DNA of 20,506 bases from an uncultured Gemmatimonadota bacterium (GCA_946479805.1 CAMLHP010000025.1:1-20506), one strand, 5' to 3'. Shown: positions 1 through 8,376, counted from the stretch's first letter. Program-made: numbers and translations. Notes: a model not told the origin generated them from the sequence alone.

Positions 1-13
1 TGGCGACTTTCAT
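1..13 (-). CDS. Start of an unknown gene leaving the left edge (partial)
   Basis: On the minus strand an ATG at 13 reads Met-Lys-Val-Ala before the window ends. It is preceded by a good Shine-Dalgarno block, GGGAGGG at 23-17, four bases from GGAGG to the start codon. It lies downstream of and co-directional with the HEAT-repeat gene, so it is probably the next gene of that transcript. Nothing can be said about function from four codons, and a chance SD-ATG pair is possible. Confidence 0.4.
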
Positions 14-51
14 GAGCCCTCCCAGGCCAGGGTAACTGCCTTTGCCACCTC

Positions 52-105
52 TGCTACCCCTTCTACCTCTTCTACCCCTTCTACCTCTTCTACCTCTCTC
101 ACCCC
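52..105. repeat. 9-bp pyrimidine tandem repeat
   Basis: Six consecutive 9-base units vary around ttctacctc/ttctacccc (52-60, 61-69, 70-78, 79-87, 88-96, 97-105), the first and last being the most diverged. A weaker copy may extend left to about 43. The stop codon of the HEAT-repeat gene (99-101, read on the minus strand) lies inside the last unit, so the array begins exactly at that gene's 3' end. It produces a meaningless Leu-Leu-Pro repeat in the plus-strand reading frame. Confidence 0.85.
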
Positions 106-1580
106 ACCATCGTCTGGGGCGGGTTTCCCAGCGCCAGCTCCACCGCCTCACGCACGCGGGCTTCGCGGTCCTCGCTGAGTCCGCGAAGGACGGTCTCCGC
201 CTGGGCAGATCCCGAAAGTCCCAGCGCCTCGACGGCCGCAATCCGGTTCGCGACCGGCTTCCGTCCCAGCAACCGGCCGCCCGGTGCCGCGGCGTTGGCC
301 AGGACCTTCACTGTCTCGGGCGTCCCGATCCGGCCCAGTGCCTGCAGCATTTCCCTCACGATGTCGGCGTGGGTCTCCTCGTCCACAGCCACGCTTATCG
401 ACATGGCGAGGCCGCGCAGCCGGGCATCCACCTGCTGAACCAGGGCCAGTCGCACAGCGGGCGACTTGTCGCGCAACAGCGTCCGCAGTGCCTCGAGGCC
501 GCTGGACGACGCGATCCGGGCCAGCGCCACCGCGACCGAGCGCCGGACTCGCTCATCCGGGTGCTTCGCATGCCTTGCCAACTTTGATACCGCGGATTCC
601 AGCCTGAGCTCGCCGGCGAGGTCGGCGACGTTCCGCACCACGAACCATTCGTCATGCGTCAGCATGTTGACCAGGAGGTCGGTGCCTTCCGTCATCTGGC
701 GAAGCGTGTCGTAGTAGGCCCTTCGGTCTTCCATCCGGTCCGACGCCGCAAGCAGCGCCAGCAGCGCTTCAGTTGCGTCAGCGCCCACCCGGCGCATCAC
801 GGCCTGACCCGCCTGCTTGTGCTCTGCCCTGGTCACCAGCCGGGCCAGTTGCTCCACCACCCTGCGGGGCATCATCCGGCGAAAGGCGATGCTGTATGAT
901 CTCGATACACTGGAACCCTCGGCTTCGGTCTCGGCCCCGACCAGAATGGCGGCCGCATCGAGAACCTCGGGCCACTTCTCATCTCCCGCCAGCCGGTCCA
1001 CACCACGCACCACCTCGTTGAGCCGGTCCGCCACCGAGGGATCGCGCGGCGATGCCTTGATGGCAACCAGGTGATCGGGAAGTTCCGCCTGCTGCCGCTC
1101 GAGGTTCGACGTGATGACCGGAATGCCGCGCCCGGTTACTTCCTGGTGGACATTCCAGTCACCGGCGTCCCCAAGGCTCTCGGCCGCTGGAGGCGCCAGA
1201 ACCAGTATTGACCGGACCGCCGCCGGAAGCGAGGCAGCCATCAACTGCAGCGACGCGAAAGTGCGCGGCGGCTGCGCCAGCATTCGAACCACATCCAGCA
1301 GCTGGGCCACCGTGGCGGTGCCCGCCAGCTTGAGCTCGCCTATTTCGCGGTCCAGCATGTGGGTCCTGAGCGCACCTGCCATGGGGATGCTGTCCAGCAG
1401 CGGCACGCCGTACACCCGGAGACCGGCATCGTTGGCCCGGAGGTCGAGCCCCCGGCCCCCGATGCTTGCCACCAGCTTCCGGAATTGGGCCGCCTGCTCC
1501 GCACGGGCCTCCGGCCGGTCACGCAGCAGCGTGATCATCGAGGCCAGTTCATAGGCGACTTCCCCGGGGGCACTCAGCAT
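99..1580 (-). CDS. HEAT-repeat protein
   Basis: A 493-residue protein with no signal peptide or membrane segment, so probably cytoplasmic. From about residue 260 to 485 it shows helical-pair repeats of about 30 residues with the HEAT pattern of an R/VRRSVAVALARI-type helix, D-x-x-x-x-VR turns and A-x-x-AL-x-x-L helices (for example near 'DERVRRSVAVALARI', 'SPAVRLALVQQ' and 'EARVREAVELAL'). Such repeats form superhelical protein-binding scaffolds; no enzymatic motif is visible. The N-terminal 250 residues are helical in character but not recognised. An in-frame TAA at 1643-1641 closes the frame upstream and no ATG, GTG or TTG lies between it and the ATG at 1580. That start lacks a visible Shine-Dalgarno, so initiation is unusual or leaderless. 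The role is unknown. Confidence 0.8.
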   Translation of the reverse strand: MLSAPGEVAYELASMITLLRDRPEARAEQAAQFRKLVASIGGRGLDLRANDAGLRVYGVPLLDSIPMAGALRTHMLDREIGELKLAGTATVAQLLDVVRMLAQPPRTFASLQLMAASLPAAVRSILVLAPPAAESLGDAGDWNVHQEVTGRGIPVITSNLERQQAELPDHLVAIKASPRDPSVADRLNEVVRGVDRLAGDEKWPEVLDAAAILVGAETEAEGSSVSRSYSIAFRRMMPRRVVEQLARLVTRAEHKQAGQAVMRRVGADATEALLALLAASDRMEDRRAYYDTLRQMTEGTDLLVNMLTHDEWFVVRNVADLAGELRLESAVSKLARHAKHPDERVRRSVAVALARIASSSGLEALRTLLRDKSPAVRLALVQQVDARLRGLAMSISVAVDEETHADIVREMLQALGRIGTPETVKVLANAAAPGGRLLGRKPVANRIAAVEALGLSGSAQAETVLRGLSEDREARVREAVELALGNPPQTMVG

Positions 1581-1706
1581 GATGAAGGAAGCGATGTCGT
1601 CATGGGAGGATTGGACAAGTGTAGGCCCGTCCCGTGGTTACGGCAATGAGTCAGGGGCCGGCGCCGGGTCGGCCGGGCGGTGCTGAACCGGCCCCGCAGG
1701 GGCGTC

Positions 1707-1712
1707 TATATT
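1707..1712 (+). promoter_or_regulatory. Candidate -10 box for the M28 peptidase operon
   Basis: TATATT is the most AT-rich hexamer in the 198-base gap between the divergent HEAT and peptidase genes and would place a start near 1719, about 60 bases before the peptidase ATG. The -35 is weak (CTGAAC, 18 bases upstream). The region just upstream holds an 8-bp inverted repeat GGGGCCGG (1654-1661) / CCGGCCCC (1688-1695) and a small GCCCC-gca-GGGGC palindrome (1691-1703), which could be an operator or simply GC-rich sequence. Confidence 0.4.
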
Positions 1713-1778
1713 AGAAGGTCAGCATGTCCGTTCTCCAATTTCAATCCGCCCGACTGGCGGGGATGAGATACCAGCAAT

Positions 1779-3062
1779 ATGCGCAGTCAGTCGTTAGCCG
1801 TACTTGCCTTGCTCCTGGCGGCTGCCGCACCGGCTTCGGCCCAGCGTGCGGTGCCCGTGCCCCAGGATCTCGTCGCCGACGTCAGGTTCCTCTCCGACAG
1901 CTCCCTCGCGGGCCGGCTCACAGGCACAGAAGGCGCTGACAGCGCCGCTGCCTACCTGGCGCGGCGATTTGCCGAGGTCGGCCTTCAGCCATCCCGGGGC
2001 GGCTGGTTCCAGGACTTCCCGATGCACGCCAGCGCGCCGGGTTCCCGCCAGAGCCAGCCCGAGGGCGCCCGTGGCCGCAATGTCATCGGAATTCTCCCGG
2101 GGACGGATCCGGCGCTGCGGGATGAAGTGGTGGTGGTCGGTGCCCACTACGACCACCTGGGCGGGGGGCACTTCGGCAGCCTGGATCCCGACAGCACTGG
2201 CGCGGTCCACAACGGCGCGGACGACAACGCATCCGGCACCGCCGCGCTGGTGCAGATCGTCCGGCAGCTCAAGTCCAATCCGCCCCGCCGCACCATCGTG
2301 TTCATCGCGTTCGCCGGCGAGGAACTCGGGCTCCTCGGCTCCTCCTGGTATGTCAAGAATCCGGTCTACGAGCTCGACAAGACAGTCGCCATGGTGAACC
2401 TCGACATGGTGGGACGCCTCCGTGACAAGCGGCTCATCGTGTACGGCACCGCGACCGCGACCGAGTTCCCGGCTCTCCTGGATTCACTCAACTGGTACCA
2501 GGGCTTCGACCTCAAGAAGCAGGGCGACGGCTACGGCCCCAGTGACCAGTCGTCGTTCTATGCCGCGAAGCTTCCGGTGCTCCACCTGTTCACCGACCTC
2601 CACGAGGATTACCACCGCACCACCGACGACTGGAACAAGGTCAACTTCGAGGGCCTGGCCCGGGTCTCGGAGTTCACCGCCGGCATTGCGTCGGCGCTGG
2701 CGGGCCGGACCACGCCGCTGACGTTCGTTGAGGCGCCTGCGCCCAGCCACATGGCGCTGGTTGCGCCCGGCGACTCCCAAGTCGCAACGCCGGGATACGG
2801 GGCCTATCTCGGCACCATCCCGGACATGTCGGAGAATCCGGGTGGCGTGCGCCTCATGGGTGTGCGCCGCGGCAGCCCGGCGGATTCGGCGGGACTCGAG
2901 GCGGGCGACATCATCGTCAAGATCGGGGACCACGAGGTACCGGACCTGCAGGCAATGACCGTCGCGCTCCGCTCCTACAAGCCGGGCGATTCAGCGGCGA
3001 TTGTGGTCCGGCGCGACGACCAGACGGTGACGCGCCAGGCCACCTTCGGCAGCCGGGACTGA
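1779..3062 (+). CDS. Secreted M28-family zinc metallopeptidase with C-terminal PDZ domain
   Basis: A 427-residue exported aminopeptidase-type enzyme. Residues 1-21 form a signal peptide (Arg-2, hydrophobic core, Ala-Ser-Ala cleavage before Gln-22). The M28 domain follows with the expected two-zinc ligands: H123 in GAHYDHLG, D148/D149 in GADDNASG, catalytic E181 and ligand E182 in AGEELGLLG, D209 in NLDMVGR, and H279 in HEDYHRTTDD. Residues about 343-420 form a PDZ domain (GVRRGSPADSAGL, GDIIVKIGD), which usually binds C-termini and may recruit substrate. There is no room for a PA insertion domain. It is first in a chain of seven plus-strand genes; the next start lies 3 bases after its stop. 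Family and export are well supported; substrate is unknown. Confidence 0.93.
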   Translation: MRSQSLAVLALLLAAAAPASAQRAVPVPQDLVADVRFLSDSSLAGRLTGTEGADSAAAYLARRFAEVGLQPSRGGWFQDFPMHASAPGSRQSQPEGARGRNVIGILPGTDPALRDEVVVVGAHYDHLGGGHFGSLDPDSTGAVHNGADDNASGTAALVQIVRQLKSNPPRRTIVFIAFAGEELGLLGSSWYVKNPVYELDKTVAMVNLDMVGRLRDKRLIVYGTATATEFPALLDSLNWYQGFDLKKQGDGYGPSDQSSFYAAKLPVLHLFTDLHEDYHRTTDDWNKVNFEGLARVSEFTAGIASALAGRTTPLTFVEAPAPSHMALVAPGDSQVATPGYGAYLGTIPDMSENPGGVRLMGVRRGSPADSAGLEAGDIIVKIGDHEVPDLQAMTVALRSYKPGDSAAIVVRRDDQTVTRQATFGSRD

Positions 3063-3065
3063 TCA

Positions 3066-3521
3066 GTGCCGGTGCTCCAGTCCGAACGCATCGTCGCGGC
3101 GCTGCGAGGCGCGTTCACCCGCGACGCCAGCCGCCAGGAGTTGCTCCAGATGGCCGCCGACCGCATCCGTGCGGCCGGCGCGCCATACACGTCGGTGTAC
3201 ATGTACATGCTGTCCGGCGATGACCTGGTCCTCGAGGCCCACGCAGGACGCGAGACCGAGCATACTCGCATCGCAGTGGGCCACGGCGTGTGCGGCACCG
3301 CTGTCGCCGAGAAGGCGGACCAGAACGTCCCCGATGTCCGCGCCATCGACAACTACATCGCCTGCAACACGTGGACTCGCTCCGAGCTGGTGGTGCTGAT
3401 CCGGAGGGGCGACCTCATCCTGGGCCAGATCGACGTGGACAGCGACGTGCCGAATCCCTTCACCCCGGACGAAGAAGCCGAAGTGAAGCAGGTCGCCGAC
3501 GCGCTCGCCGTGCTGCTGTAA
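3066..3521 (+). CDS. GAF-domain protein, free methionine-(R)-sulfoxide reductase-like
   Basis: A 151-residue single GAF domain read from GTG at 3066, three bases after the peptidase stop; no other start keeps the N-terminal helix. The central block GHGVCGTAV ... IACNTWTRSELVV and the later LGQIDVDSD ... FTPDEE match the free-methionine sulfoxide reductase (fRMsr) subgroup of GAF proteins. C76 and C100 are 24 residues apart, the spacing of the two essential cysteines of that enzyme; the third cysteine, ten residues before the first, is a histidine here (H66). This supports a redox enzyme that reduces oxidised free methionine, but a ligand-sensing GAF protein cannot be excluded. Being next to peptidases that release amino acids fits such a role. 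Confidence 0.82.
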   Translation: MPVLQSERIVAALRGAFTRDASRQELLQMAADRIRAAGAPYTSVYMYMLSGDDLVLEAHAGRETEHTRIAVGHGVCGTAVAEKADQNVPDVRAIDNYIACNTWTRSELVVLIRRGDLILGQIDVDSDVPNPFTPDEEAEVKQVADALAVLL

Positions 3522-3541
3522 CGGCAGCCCACAGGAGGACC

Positions 3542-4375
3542 ATGGAGGAAACCCTCCGCCGCGACGTTCGCGGCGTATCGTTGCTTGAACGCCGGGTAGG
3601 CGACGGACCACCGGTGGTGGTGCTCCATGGCGGCCCCGGCGCAGACCACGCCTACCTGCGCCCCGGCTTCGACGCGCTCGCGACCGGCAGGACCCTCATC
3701 TATTACGACCAGCGGGGCGGCGGCGAATCACCGGTGCCGCGCGACACGCCCGTGGGATGGACCGAGCAGGTGGCCGACCTCGATGCGCTGCGCGGGCTGT
3801 GGGGAATGGAGTCGCTCACGCTGGCGGGCTACTCGTGGGGCGGGCTCCTTGCCGTTCTCTACGCCATTCATCACCCGGAGCGGGTTGAACGCCTCGCTCT
3901 CGTGTCACCCGCACCCACGTGGCGCGCGGCCCGCAACGAGTTCGAGGCCGCGTTCTCGGCCCGGAACATTTCGCCCGAGCTCCAGGAAGAGCGGCGCAAG
4001 CTGCGGGAGAGCGGCCTCCGCGAGAGCGACCCTGACGCCTTCGCCCAGCGCATCTTCGAGCTGAGCGTCGTACCCTACTTTCACGATCCCGCCAACGCCT
4101 CGAAGCTCACGCCCTTCCGCGTAACCGGCAGGACCCAGCAGGAAGTCTGGTCCAGCCTGGGTGAATATGACCTGCGCTCGGCCATGAAGGGCCTCAGGCT
4201 CCCCGCAGTGGTGGTGCACGGCGAATCAGACCCGATACCCATCGCTACGGCGCGAGTCACAGCTGAATGCCTCAGCGCCGAACTGCACCCGATCCCCGAG
4301 TGTGGCCACGTGCCGTACGTCGAGCAGCCCGAAGCGTTCGTGCGGTATCTCGACGGTTTCCTGCCCCGGTCGTGA
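3542..4375 (+). CDS. Alpha/beta hydrolase, proline iminopeptidase-like (S33)
   Basis: A 277-residue alpha/beta-hydrolase. The ATG at 3542 follows a strong Shine-Dalgarno (aggagga, 3533-3539); the frame is open further upstream but there only shadows the GAF gene. HGGPG at residues 29-33 is the oxyanion-hole signature of S33 peptidases, followed by DQRGGGES (56-63), the nucleophile elbow GYSWGG with Ser98, acid Asp220 in HGESDP and base His246 in CGHVPYVE. These are the features of proline iminopeptidase and its relatives, which release N-terminal residues from short peptides. No signal peptide is seen, so it would act in the cytoplasm. Substrate specificity within the superfamily cannot be read from sequence. 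Its stop overlaps the next GTG (GTGA). Confidence 0.88.
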   Translation: MEETLRRDVRGVSLLERRVGDGPPVVVLHGGPGADHAYLRPGFDALATGRTLIYYDQRGGGESPVPRDTPVGWTEQVADLDALRGLWGMESLTLAGYSWGGLLAVLYAIHHPERVERLALVSPAPTWRAARNEFEAAFSARNISPELQEERRKLRESGLRESDPDAFAQRIFELSVVPYFHDPANASKLTPFRVTGRTQQEVWSSLGEYDLRSAMKGLRLPAVVVHGESDPIPIATARVTAECLSAELHPIPECGHVPYVEQPEAFVRYLDGFLPRS

Positions 4376-5031
4376 CCGCGCCTCCCTCGCCCTTTGCGGC
4401 CGCCCTGCAGGACGTTCCTTCACAGCGCTTCCCGGCGATTCGTGAATCGATGGCCGCGGCCGAACAGGACCCGCGCGACCGCGATGCGTTCATGCTTACC
4501 GGCCCCGCTGTCCAGTTGCTGCGCGACCTTCGGCCCGAGGAAGGTTTGGGCGAGTCCATCGACCAGCTCGCCGCCTTCCTGCACCACGCCTATCTCCACT
4601 GGGCCGATGCCGAGCCGATGAACCAGATCGACAATAGTCAGCTTGCGGCACTCCTCCTGGCAGCTCCGGACGGAACGCCAAGTCCAGGCAGCGCCCAGTA
4701 CACCATCCTGCCCGAACAGGTGGTATGGGCCGAGGTCATCGAGGGGCAGGCACCCGAGCCGCTGCATGGCTGCTCGCTGCACTTCCAGCCCGATGGCGGG
4801 CTCAGGGTGCTCGGCATCTTCGGTATCCACCCCAACCGGGCCGGCTTCAGTGTGGTGGAGGCCGCCGGACCCCGCGTGGCACAGCTGGCCCGCGAGGACG
4901 GGAGCCCGCTCTTCGGGCCTCGGCTCGCAGGTGGTGATTTGGCCGGGCTGCACTCGATAGTGGGACAGGAGGAGCTGCTGGAACTCGGCTGGCGGCTCAG
5001 GGCGCACCTGGAAGCCGTGGCCGTGCCATGA
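4372..5031 (+). CDS. Unknown protein in peptidase/repair operon
   Basis: A 219-residue protein starting at GTG 4372, which overlaps the preceding stop as GTGA; the open frame continues upstream only inside the hydrolase gene. I do not recognise the family. It is soluble-looking, with no signal peptide or membrane segment: an alpha-helical N-terminal half (about 1-95, including an acidic EEGLGESIDQL helix) and a beta-rich C-terminal half (about 115-200) with patterns such as LHFQPDGGLRVLGIFGIHP and GFSVVEAAGP. Its ATGA overlap with the PolX-like gene implies coupled translation, so it may be needed in fixed ratio with its neighbours. Being a real gene is well supported by codon continuity and overlaps; no function is proposed. 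Confidence 0.75.
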   Translation: MTAPPSPFAAALQDVPSQRFPAIRESMAAAEQDPRDRDAFMLTGPAVQLLRDLRPEEGLGESIDQLAAFLHHAYLHWADAEPMNQIDNSQLAALLLAAPDGTPSPGSAQYTILPEQVVWAEVIEGQAPEPLHGCSLHFQPDGGLRVLGIFGIHPNRAGFSVVEAAGPRVAQLAREDGSPLFGPRLAGGDLAGLHSIVGQEELLELGWRLRAHLEAVAVP

Positions 5032-6761
5032 CCACCGCCGCGCTGGTCGACCGCCGGTCAGCTGCCCACGCACTGGAGCAGATCGCCGAGCTGCTCGAGC
5101 TCAAGGGCGAGTCGGGCTTTCGTTCCCGTTCGTTCCGCACTGCGGCGCGAGCCGTCCGGTCACTGTCAGTGGACCTTACCGTCGCCCTCGCGGAGGATTC
5201 GCTTCGCGGCACACGCGGAGTCGGTCCCAGCACGCTCCAGGTGCTCACCGAGCTCGCCGAGACTGGCCGCTCCACCCTCCTCGAGGAACTGCGCGAACAG
5301 GTCCCACCCGGACTGGTGGAGATGCTGCGCATACCCGGCCTCGGCGTGGCGCGCGTCCGCCAGATTCACGACCTGCTGGACATCGACTCCGTGCCCGAGC
5401 TCGAGGCGGCCGCTGTAGATGGCCGCCTCGCCACGCTTCCGCGCTTCGGCGTGCGCACTGCCGAGAACATCCGTGACGGAATCCGCTTCCTCCGCCGCGC
5501 CAGTACGTTCCGCCTGGCGCACCACGCCGCTGACGAAGCGCGCGCTCTCGCCGGAACCCTCGCGCGCCTGCCTGATGTGACGGCAGTCTATCCAGCGGGC
5601 GACGTCCGGCGGCTCAGCGAGGTGGTGGAATCGCTGGTGCTGGTGGTGGTGAGCAGCCTGCCACCTGCCGCACTGCTGGGCCGCCTCCGGCAGCTGCCAG
5701 GGGTGGAAGAGGTCCTCGAAGCCGACGAGCGGGTAGTGACCATCCGGTTTGCGGGCGGCACCGTGGCCCGGCTGATGGCCACACCGCCCGCCAACGCCGG
5801 TGCCGTGCTGGTGCATGCCACCGGCAATGACGCCCATGTTCGAAAGCTGGAGGCCCGCGCGGCTTCGATGGGAATGAGCCTGACCGGCGCCGCCCTGTGG
5901 CGCCGCAGCACCTTCGTGCCCACACCTGACGAGGCAACGCTCTACTCCGCGCTGGACCTCCCCTGGATTCCCCCCGAGTGGCGTGAGGGCACCGACGAGC
6001 TGGAGGCCGCGGCGGAAGGCGTACCACAATTGCTGGAGCGGAGCCATCTGCGAGGACTGCTGCACTGCCACACCCAGTACTCCGACGGCAGTGGAACCGT
6101 GCGCGAGCTGGCGGAGGCGTGCAAGGCACTGGGTTACGATTACGTCGGGATCACCGACCACAGCGGTGCCGCGGCCTACGCCGGCGGGCTCACCGCCGAC
6201 GCCCTGCTGCGCCAGGCCGACGAGATCGACGCGCTCAATGAATCCGATCCTGGTATCCGCGTACTCAAGGGCGTCGAGGCAGACATCCTCCAGGACGGCT
6301 CACTTGAGTACACCCCAGCCGTTCTCGGCCGCCTGGATTTCGTGATTGCGTCGGTGCACAGCCGCTTCAACCTCGACCGGGACGCCATGACATCGCGGAT
6401 CGTTGCGGCCATGCAGAATCCGCATGTGACCATCATCGGCCATCCCACAGGTCGGCTGCTGCTCCAGCGCGAGCCTTACGACCTCGACCTCGACGCCGTG
6501 CTTTCCACGGCCGCCGATCTCGGCGTCGCGCTGGAGATCAATGCCGATCCTCACCGGCTCGACCTCGGTTGGCGCCACCTGGCCCGGGCCCGCGACCTGG
6601 GCGTCAGCGTCTCGATCGGAGCCGACGCGCACAGCGTTGCCGGCCTGGAGAACGTCACCTGGGGAATCGGCATGGCAAGGAAGGCCCGCATCGCGCCGTC
6701 CCGGGTTCTCAACACGCTCAGTGCGTCGGGCTTCCTCGATTTTGCCATGCGGCGACGCTGA
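5028..6761 (+). CDS. PolX-like protein: HhH, degenerate polymerase fold, PHP phosphoesterase
   Basis: A 577-residue protein with the layout of bacterial family X polymerases. Residues 1-155 carry the 8-kDa-type and helix-hairpin-helix segments (RGVGPSTL at 62-69, IPGLGVARV at 102-110). Residues about 160-320 correspond to the palm and thumb, but the catalytic motif expected as GSxRR...DxD reads [16 protein letters not shown] (191-206), with Ser and Val where the two aspartates belong, and the third aspartate site (expected in QVDLR) reads TVARL (245-249). The PHP domain (341-577) is intact: H346/H348, D377/H378, E417, H444, H472, D533/H535. The likely activity is a metal-dependent 3'-5' exonuclease or phosphoesterase acting at gaps and damaged ends, without DNA synthesis. 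It overlaps endonuclease III (TGATG), fitting base excision repair. Confidence 0.88.
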   Translation: MTTAALVDRRSAAHALEQIAELLELKGESGFRSRSFRTAARAVRSLSVDLTVALAEDSLRGTRGVGPSTLQVLTELAETGRSTLLEELREQVPPGLVEMLRIPGLGVARVRQIHDLLDIDSVPELEAAAVDGRLATLPRFGVRTAENIRDGIRFLRRASTFRLAHHAADEARALAGTLARLPDVTAVYPAGDVRRLSEVVESLVLVVVSSLPPAALLGRLRQLPGVEEVLEADERVVTIRFAGGTVARLMATPPANAGAVLVHATGNDAHVRKLEARAASMGMSLTGAALWRRSTFVPTPDEATLYSALDLPWIPPEWREGTDELEAAAEGVPQLLERSHLRGLLHCHTQYSDGSGTVRELAEACKALGYDYVGITDHSGAAAYAGGLTADALLRQADEIDALNESDPGIRVLKGVEADILQDGSLEYTPAVLGRLDFVIASVHSRFNLDRDAMTSRIVAAMQNPHVTIIGHPTGRLLLQREPYDLDLDAVLSTAADLGVALEINADPHRLDLGWRHLARARDLGVSVSIGADAHSVAGLENVTWGIGMARKARIAPSRVLNTLSASGFLDFAMRRR

Positions 6762-7438
6762 TGGCCACCAGGCGCATTTCGAGCAAGCGAGCCGCCGCCG
6801 CGGAGGAAACCTTCTCGAGGCTCTCGTCGGAGTACCCCGACGCCCATTGCGAGCTCGATCACCACGACCCCTTCGAGCTGCTCGCGGCCACGATTCTCTC
6901 GGCCCAGTGCACCGACAAGCGGGTCAATCTGGTCACGCCGGTGCTTTTCAAGCGGTATCCCGATGCGGCCGCGCTGGCCGCCGCCGTCCCGACAGAGGTC
7001 GAAGACATCATCCGGCCCACCGGATTCTTCCGTAACAAGACGAAGAGCCTCATCGGGATGGCACAGGCGCTCGTCGCCGACCATGGCGGTGAGGTTCCCG
7101 CCTCGATGGATCAACTGCGGGTGCTTCCCGGCGTCGGCCGGAAGACCGCCAATGTGGTGCTCGGCAACGCGTTCGGCATGGATGAGGGCGTGGTGGTCGA
7201 CACCCACGTGGCGCGGGTCTCTAACCGGCTGGGCCTGACCCGGCAGACCGACCCCATCAAGATCGAGCGCGACCTCATGACCCTCTTTCCACGCCAGCAA
7301 TGGACGCTCCTCTCCCACCTGCTCATCTTTCACGGACGGCGGGTGTGCGTGGCTCGGCGGCCTCGCTGCGCCGAGTGCGTGCTGGCGTCGTTCTGTCCCA
7401 CGGCACCCAAAGAGCTCAAGAAGGCAGTCCACCGATGA
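6761..7438 (+). CDS. nth: Endonuclease III
   Basis: A 225-residue DNA glycosylase/AP lyase that removes oxidised pyrimidines in base excision repair. The helix-hairpin-helix [12 protein letters not shown] holds the catalytic Lys128, and Asp147 lies in [16 protein letters not shown]. The C-terminal iron-sulfur loop has C196, C203, C206 and C212 with the canonical C-x6-C-x2-C-x5-C spacing. Length is normal for the family. The ATG at 6761 shares bases with the stop of the PolX-like gene (TGATG); the longer upstream frame only overlaps that gene. The 3' end lies in a 12-base repeat that also contains the start of the next gene, so two in-frame stop codons occur 12 bases apart (7436-7438 and 7448-7450). 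Confidence 0.97.
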   Translation: MATRRISSKRAAAAEETFSRLSSEYPDAHCELDHHDPFELLAATILSAQCTDKRVNLVTPVLFKRYPDAAALAAAVPTEVEDIIRPTGFFRNKTKSLIGMAQALVADHGGEVPASMDQLRVLPGVGRKTANVVLGNAFGMDEGVVVDTHVARVSNRLGLTRQTDPIKIERDLMTLFPRQQWTLLSHLLIFHGRRVCVARRPRCAECVLASFCPTAPKELKKAVHR

Positions 7439-7460
7439 ATCCACCGATGAGTCCACCGAT
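7427..7460. repeat. 12-bp tandem repeat across a stop/start overlap
   Basis: Units gtccaccgatga (7427-7438), atccaccgatga (7439-7450) and the partial gtccaccgat (7451-7460). Each full unit contains ATGA, so the nth stop and the start of the next gene are both duplicated in register: nth has a second stop at 7448-7450 and the lipoprotein gene has ATG codons at 7435 and 7447. Confidence 0.9.
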
Positions 7461-8349
7461 CACGCAGATGTTTTGCAGGATGACGCTGATGGGCGTGGCG
7501 CTGGTCCTTGCTTCGTGCTCACCCGCACAGGACGATGGCGCTGTTGCGGGTGACAGCACGGCCTCCGCCACGCAGGCGGTGGCTGTCATTGCTCCAGGCG
7601 CCGAAGATGCAGCCGCTCGCCTCGCTGCGTCTACCCGCCACGGCGAATGGGCGGTCATACCAGCCGGATCCGGCGATTCGGTTCGCGCCTGGGTGGTGTA
7701 TCCCGAGCGGCCCGACTCGGCGCCAGTGGTCGTCGTGATCCACGAAATCTTCGGCCTGACCACCTGGGTGCGCGCGGTGGCGGACCAGCTCGCTGCCGAG
7801 GGTTACATAGCCATCGCGCCCGACCTCCTCACCGGCCATGGGATGCCCATGGCGGCGGACAGCTTCATGGTCGTGGAGGGCGGCGTCGACTCCGCTATCG
7901 CCATGATCAGCCGGCTGGACCAGGACGAGGTGATGCGCCGGATCGGCGCTGCCGGCGAGTGGGGCGTCGCGCTGCCGGCGGCGGCCGACAAGTGGGGCGT
8001 GGTCGGATTCTGCTGGGGCGGTACCACCGTGCTTGCGGCTGCGGCGATGATTCCCGGGCTCGATGCCTCGGTCGCGTATTACGGGGGCATCCAGCAGGAC
8101 CAGGCCGACATGGCGCGCACCACGGTTCCGACACTGGCGCTCTACGCCGGGGATGACGCCCGGGTCAATGCCACCAGGGGATATGTGGAGGAGAGCTTCC
8201 GCGCAGCTGGCGTGGATTTCGAAGCGGAGGCCTATGACGGGGCCGGGCACGGCTTCCTGCGGCAGCAGACCGGCCGCGAAGGCGCCAATGCCGCCGCCGC
8301 CGCGAAAGCATGGCCCCGGATGCTGGGGTGGTTTGAGCGGTATCTCTAG
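7435..8349 (+). CDS. Dienelactone hydrolase-like lipoprotein
   Basis: Read from ATG 7435 (ATGA overlap with nth, AAGGCAG upstream) the protein has 304 residues. The N-terminus carries a lipoprotein signal ending in Leu-Ala-Ser-Cys28, so it is probably anchored in the envelope and faces the periplasm; the start could also be Met5 (7447) or Met12 (7468), which leave the lipobox intact. The catalytic domain has the dienelactone hydrolase marks: E104 in IHEIFGL, nucleophile Cys193 in GFCWGG, Asp240/241 in YAGDDARVN and His272 in GAGHGF. Classical members open lactone rings in aromatic degradation in the cytoplasm; exported relatives are common and have unknown substrates. It ends the seven-gene chain and converges on the LiaF-like gene 27 bases away. 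Confidence 0.9.
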   Translation: MNPPMSPPITQMFCRMTLMGVALVLASCSPAQDDGAVAGDSTASATQAVAVIAPGAEDAAARLAASTRHGEWAVIPAGSGDSVRAWVVYPERPDSAPVVVVIHEIFGLTTWVRAVADQLAAEGYIAIAPDLLTGHGMPMAADSFMVVEGGVDSAIAMISRLDQDEVMRRIGAAGEWGVALPAAADKWGVVGFCWGGTTVLAAAAMIPGLDASVAYYGGIQQDQADMARTTVPTLALYAGDDARVNATRGYVEESFRAAGVDFEAEAYDGAGHGFLRQQTGREGANAAAAAKAWPRMLGWFERYL

Positions 8350-8376
8350 GGGCGGCCCGCAGGCCTCTGTCGGCCC

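Noticed and set aside
52..105. CRISPR-like array
   Set aside because: Units are contiguous 9-mers without spacers.
42..587. Plus-strand frame of 181 residues with Leu-Leu-Pro repeats
   Set aside because: It is antisense to the HEAT-repeat gene and its N-terminus is just the translated 9-bp repeat; no RBS or family match.
1654..1695. Inverted repeat GGGGCCGG/CCGGCCCC as an operator
   Set aside because: In GC-rich sequence an 8-bp inverted repeat is readily expected by chance; kept only as a note under the promoter.
1724..1939. ATG at 1724 with AGAAGG upstream, 71-residue frame
   Set aside because: The frame differs from the M28 peptidase that has a clean signal peptide from 1779; the protein has no recognisable content. 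The SD-like match may be chance.
3290..3541. N-terminal extension of the S33 hydrolase
   Set aside because: It overlaps the GAF gene out of frame, whereas ATG 3542 has a strong Shine-Dalgarno and matches the family length.
5166..6161. Minus-strand open frame of 331 residues
   Set aside because: Antisense to the PolX-like gene, whose domains and motifs are clear; no start signal or family match.
8350..8376. Possible terminator in the 27-base gap between convergent genes
   Set aside because: Only 4-bp GGGC/GCCC pairs are visible and no T-tract follows, so no stem could be supported.
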